Assembly (NCBI RefSeq): GCF_048066175.1
Contig: NZ_JBLTXA010000016.1
Span: forward strand, 31,072 to 95,071
Direction of reading: 5' to 3'
DNA from: Niveispirillum fermenti
GTDB taxonomy: Bacteria > Pseudomonadota > Alphaproteobacteria > Azospirillales > Azospirillaceae
DNA: 64,000 nt
The translations under genes and the position numbers were made by a program. Positions 61,703 through 64,000 of this stretch are shown here, in pieces (the first letter of the stretch is position 1; every line of letters starts with the position of its first letter). Below the pieces are notes generated by a model. It was not told where the DNA came from. It worked only from the letters and a program-made list of their open reading frames with translations, and did no database searches.

Positions 61703-62590
61703 TCATTTCCCCTGAAGCATCTTGACGATGGCGGAGAAGTCCAGACCCCCGTTCCCCGCCGCGGAGAATAGCTGATACAGCGCTGCGGCCTGCGCGCCAA
61801 GGGGGGTGGAAGCGCCGCTGCTGCCCGCGGCCTGCTGGGCCAGCTTCAGATCCTTCAGCATCATGTCCACGGCGAAGCCCGGCGCATAGTCCCGGTTGGC
61901 GGGAGAGGTGGGCACAGGCCCCGGCACCGGGCAATAGCTGGTCAGCGACCAGCACTGACCCGACGAGGTGCTGGCAATGTCGAACAGCTTCTGCCGTTCC
62001 AGCCCCAGCTTGTCGGCCAGGGCGAACGCCTCCGACACAGCGATCATGGAAATGCCCAGCACCATGTTGTTGCAGATCTTGGCGGCCTGGCCCGTGCCCG
62101 GCCCGCCGGCATGCACGATATTCTTGCCCATCAGCGACAGGAAGGGCCTGGCCTTGTCGAAGGCGGCATCCGTCCCGCCGACCATGAAGGTCAGGGTGCC
62201 GGCCGCCGCCCCGCCCGTGCCACCGGACACGGGCGCATCGACCATGAAATGGCCGGCCTTCTCCGCCTGTGCCGCCACGGCGCGGGCGCTGTCCACATCG
62301 ATGGTGGAACTGTCGATGAACAGAGTGCCGGGGCGGGCCCGCTCGATCACGCCGCCCGGATTGCCGTAAACGGCCCGCACATGCGGGCCGGCCGGCAGCA
62401 TGGAAACGACCACATCGGCCACAGCCGCAGCATCGCCGGCGGACCTGCCCGTATCGATCCCTGCCTCGGCGGCGGCGGCGATGTTGGCCGGCGCCAGATC
62501 GACGCCCAGCACCGCATGGCCGCCCTTCAGCAGGTTGCGGGCCATGGGCAGACCCATATTGCCCAAGCCGATGAACAGGATGGTGGCCAT
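61703..62590 (-). CDS. mmsB: 3-hydroxyisobutyrate dehydrogenase
   Basis: This 295-aa beta-hydroxyacid dehydrogenase has an N-terminal Rossmann motif FIGLGNMGLPMARNL, the substrate signature DAPVSGGTGGAAAGTL, the catalytic Lys in GTGQAAKICNNM, and a C-terminal helical domain. It oxidises 3-hydroxyisobutyrate to methylmalonate semialdehyde in valine breakdown. GGAGG precedes the ATG. It sits between the hydrolase (59-bp gap) and matB (1 bp). Confidence 0.95.
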   Translation of the reverse strand: MATILFIGLGNMGLPMARNLLKGGHAVLGVDLAPANIAAAAEAGIDTGRSAGDAAAVADVVVSMLPAGPHVRAVYGNPGGVIERARPGTLFIDSSTIDVDSARAVAAQAEKAGHFMVDAPVSGGTGGAAAGTLTFMVGGTDAAFDKARPFLSLMGKNIVHAGGPGTGQAAKICNNMVLGISMIAVSEAFALADKLGLERQKLFDIASTSSGQCWSLTSYCPVPGPVPTSPANRDYAPGFAVDMMLKDLKLAQQAAGSSGASTPLGAQAAALYQLFSAAGNGGLDFSAIVKMLQGK

Positions 62591-62649
62591 GGTCGTTTCC
62601 TCCTTGGTTGGTTGCGCCCGCCGGTCACGACCAGGCTGCCGGCTTCACA

Positions 62650-63699
62650 TCAGAATTCCAGGTCCCCGCCCGGTGGCACCGCGAAATAGGCGGCGACATC
62701 GGCCGGCTTCACATCGACCAGCCTGGCCGGGTTCCATTTCGGGTTCTTGTCCTTGTCGACCAGCAGGGCGCGGATGCCTTCATAGAAATCGTGGCCGTCC
62801 ATGACGGCCTGCGTCATGCGATATTCCAGGCGCATGCAATCGTCGAAATCCAGTTCGGCCCCCCGGCGCAACTGCTCGAACGTCACCTTCAGGCTGGTGG
62901 GCGACATGGACAGGATGGTCTGCGCCACCTGATCGGCCCAGCCGCTGCCCTGCGACAGCAGGGCGGCCAGAATGCCCTCCATGTCAGGCGCGTCGAAACA
63001 GTCATCGATCATGGCCCGATGGCCGGCCAGCGCCGGTTCGCCCATCGGCACGGCGTGGGAGGCCAGAACCTGTTCCACATCGTCGGCATTGGCCAGCGCC
63101 GCCTCAATCTCGTCCAGCGATGCGCTGGCGGCGCTGTGGGTCGCGATACCGGTATAAAGCAGATCGGCCGCCGTGACCCGTGCCCCCGTCAGCCCCAGAT
63201 AGAGGCCCAGACGGCCCGGCAGGCGGGGCAGGAACCAGGTGCCACCGACATCCGGAAACAGACCGATACCCGTTTCCGGCATGGCCAGCAGGGTCTTTTC
63301 CGTCACCACGCGATGGCTGCCATGGACCGACAGACCCACGCCGCCACCCATTGTGATGCCATCCATCAGCGCGATATAGGGCTTGGGAAAGCGCTTGATC
63401 TTGCGGTTCAGCCGGTATTCGCCACCGAAGAACGCGCGGGTCAGCGATCCGTCGCCCTGTCCCTGCTGGCGGGCACGGCCGGCATCCCACACGGCGCGCA
63501 CATCACCGCCGGCACAGAAGGCACGGTCGCCGGCACCGCGGATCACCACGGCCTTGATGGCCGGATCGGCGGCCCAGGCGTCCAGTGCCGGGGAAATGAC
63601 ATCCACCATGCCCAGCGTCAGCGCGTTCAGCGCCTTGGGCCGGTTCAACAGGATGTGACCGATGGCACCGCGCACGGTGCAAAGCACTTCCTCGCTCAA
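62650..63699 (-). CDS. 3-hydroxyisobutyryl-CoA hydrolase (enoyl-CoA hydratase family)
   Basis: This 349-aa crotonase-fold protein has HILLNRPKALNALTLGM, AFCAGGDVRAV, DGITMGGGVGLSVHG, MPETGIGLFPDVGGTWFL and the HIBCH-type C-terminal extension (AVMDGHDFYEGIRALLVDKDKNPKWNP). It removes CoA from 3-hydroxyisobutyryl-CoA to give the substrate of MmsB. The start is TTG 63699, with GGGAGG 8 nt upstream. It is the first gene of the HIBCH-mmsB-matB operon. Confidence 0.93.
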   Translation of the reverse strand: MSEEVLCTVRGAIGHILLNRPKALNALTLGMVDVISPALDAWAADPAIKAVVIRGAGDRAFCAGGDVRAVWDAGRARQQGQGDGSLTRAFFGGEYRLNRKIKRFPKPYIALMDGITMGGGVGLSVHGSHRVVTEKTLLAMPETGIGLFPDVGGTWFLPRLPGRLGLYLGLTGARVTAADLLYTGIATHSAASASLDEIEAALANADDVEQVLASHAVPMGEPALAGHRAMIDDCFDAPDMEGILAALLSQGSGWADQVAQTILSMSPTSLKVTFEQLRRGAELDFDDCMRLEYRMTQAVMDGHDFYEGIRALLVDKDKNPKWNPARLVDVKPADVAAYFAVPPGGDLEF

Positions 63700-63883
63700 A
63701 ACCCATCCTCCCTTTCAATCGCAATGGCCGAGGCTTTCCGGGAGCCATTCTATAGCGCCATTGCGACCAGCGCTGCGATCAAAGCAGTAGCATTGCGGGG
63801 TTGCGCACATCCATGCGAAGTTCGCCGCCGCCGATGTGCGCAATTTCCCATGCATCCGGTCCTGCCCGCCTCTGGACGCAAAA

Positions 63884-63911
63884 CGGCCCCTCCCCGGATG
63901 GGGAAGGGCCG
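63884..63911 (-). terminator. Intrinsic terminator of a leftward gene beyond the right edge
   Basis: CGGCCCCTCCCC pairs with GGGGAAGGGCCG (one mismatch, loop GGAT). On the minus strand it runs into TTTTGCG. It ends the transcription unit whose 3' end enters at 64000. Confidence 0.7.
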
Positions 63912-63945
63912 CAGCGAAAACAACTGAGGAGAACCGGGGAGCGGG

Positions 63946-64000
63946 TCAGAGAGCGACCTTGTGCCGCCAGGAATAGGGATCATCCGTTTCCCCGCGTTGG
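63946..64000 (-). CDS. C-terminal fragment of an unidentified leftward gene (partial)
   Basis: Reading leftward from the edge, an open frame encodes QRGETDDPYSWRHKVAL and stops at TGA (63946-63948). A terminator follows 34 bp later, which supports a real gene end. The 17 visible residues are too few to name the family. Its 5' part lies outside the window. Confidence 0.45.
   Translation of the reverse strand, partial: QRGETDDPYSWRHKVAL

Overview
The window is a GC-rich chromosomal segment, about 65% G+C by eye, from an alphaproteobacterium. The evidence is an FlbT-flagellin pair, the MsrPQ pair, an IHF-alpha/MerR pair, a CBP3-type cytochrome bc1 chaperone and many short coupled operons. The gene repertoire fits Rhodospirillales/Azospirillaceae, but that rank is an inference. 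No CRISPR array, transposase or integrase was seen.

Region 1 (1-11.5 kb) is a flagellin-glycosylation-type locus. It begins with the 3' part of a PseG-like hydrolase, followed by a Rieske oxygenase, an unknown 120-aa protein, pseudaminic acid synthase PseI and an SpsF/CMP-sugar synthetase-like nucleotidyltransferase. A translationally coupled acyl module follows: ACP, alpha/beta hydrolase, second ACP, 59-aa membrane protein, compact AMP-dependent acyl ligase, FabG-like reductase and KAS III-like synthase. The cluster converges on flbT and a large 639-aa flagellin gene. I read it as making a nonulosonic acid with an unusual acyl, perhaps 3-hydroxyacyl and perhaps oxygenated, decoration for flagellin. 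This is the best candidate here for an undescribed system.

Region 2 (11.6-20 kb) is housekeeping: an M17 aminopeptidase, a GST, rplM-rpsI, a glycine-zipper lipoprotein, a thioesterase, a CoA-binding protein with metY, and cutA with an MFS transporter. A tRNA-Pro(GGG) follows, then a small accessory islet. The islet encodes a coiled-coil membrane protein and an HTH protein behind a promoter whose -10 box lies inside a perfect palindrome.

Region 3 (21-40 kb) holds a P-type cation ATPase with a tandem universal stress protein, an acyl-CoA dehydrogenase and a thiolase. The thiolase is divergent from an AraC-type regulator, with a 22-bp-phased direct repeat between them. Next come kup, a YjbR protein, a lytic transglycosylase, bamE and the CBP3 chaperone, then yceD-rpmF-plsX-fabH-ihfA-merR, msrPQ, an exported protein and a class II amidotransferase.

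Region 4 (40-64 kb) holds csbD, prs, a pair of exported amidohydrolases (one lacking its metal-binding His motif) and a Fur-boxed TonB siderophore receptor. It continues with rplY-pth behind an apparent attenuator, a hemerythrin, a Tat-exported esterase, an M28 peptidase, uvrD/pcrA, tyrS divergent from anmK, an S9 peptidase and a DUF1697 protein. It closes with a valine-catabolism operon (3-hydroxyisobutyryl-CoA hydrolase, mmsB, matB) and the last 17 codons of one more leftward gene.
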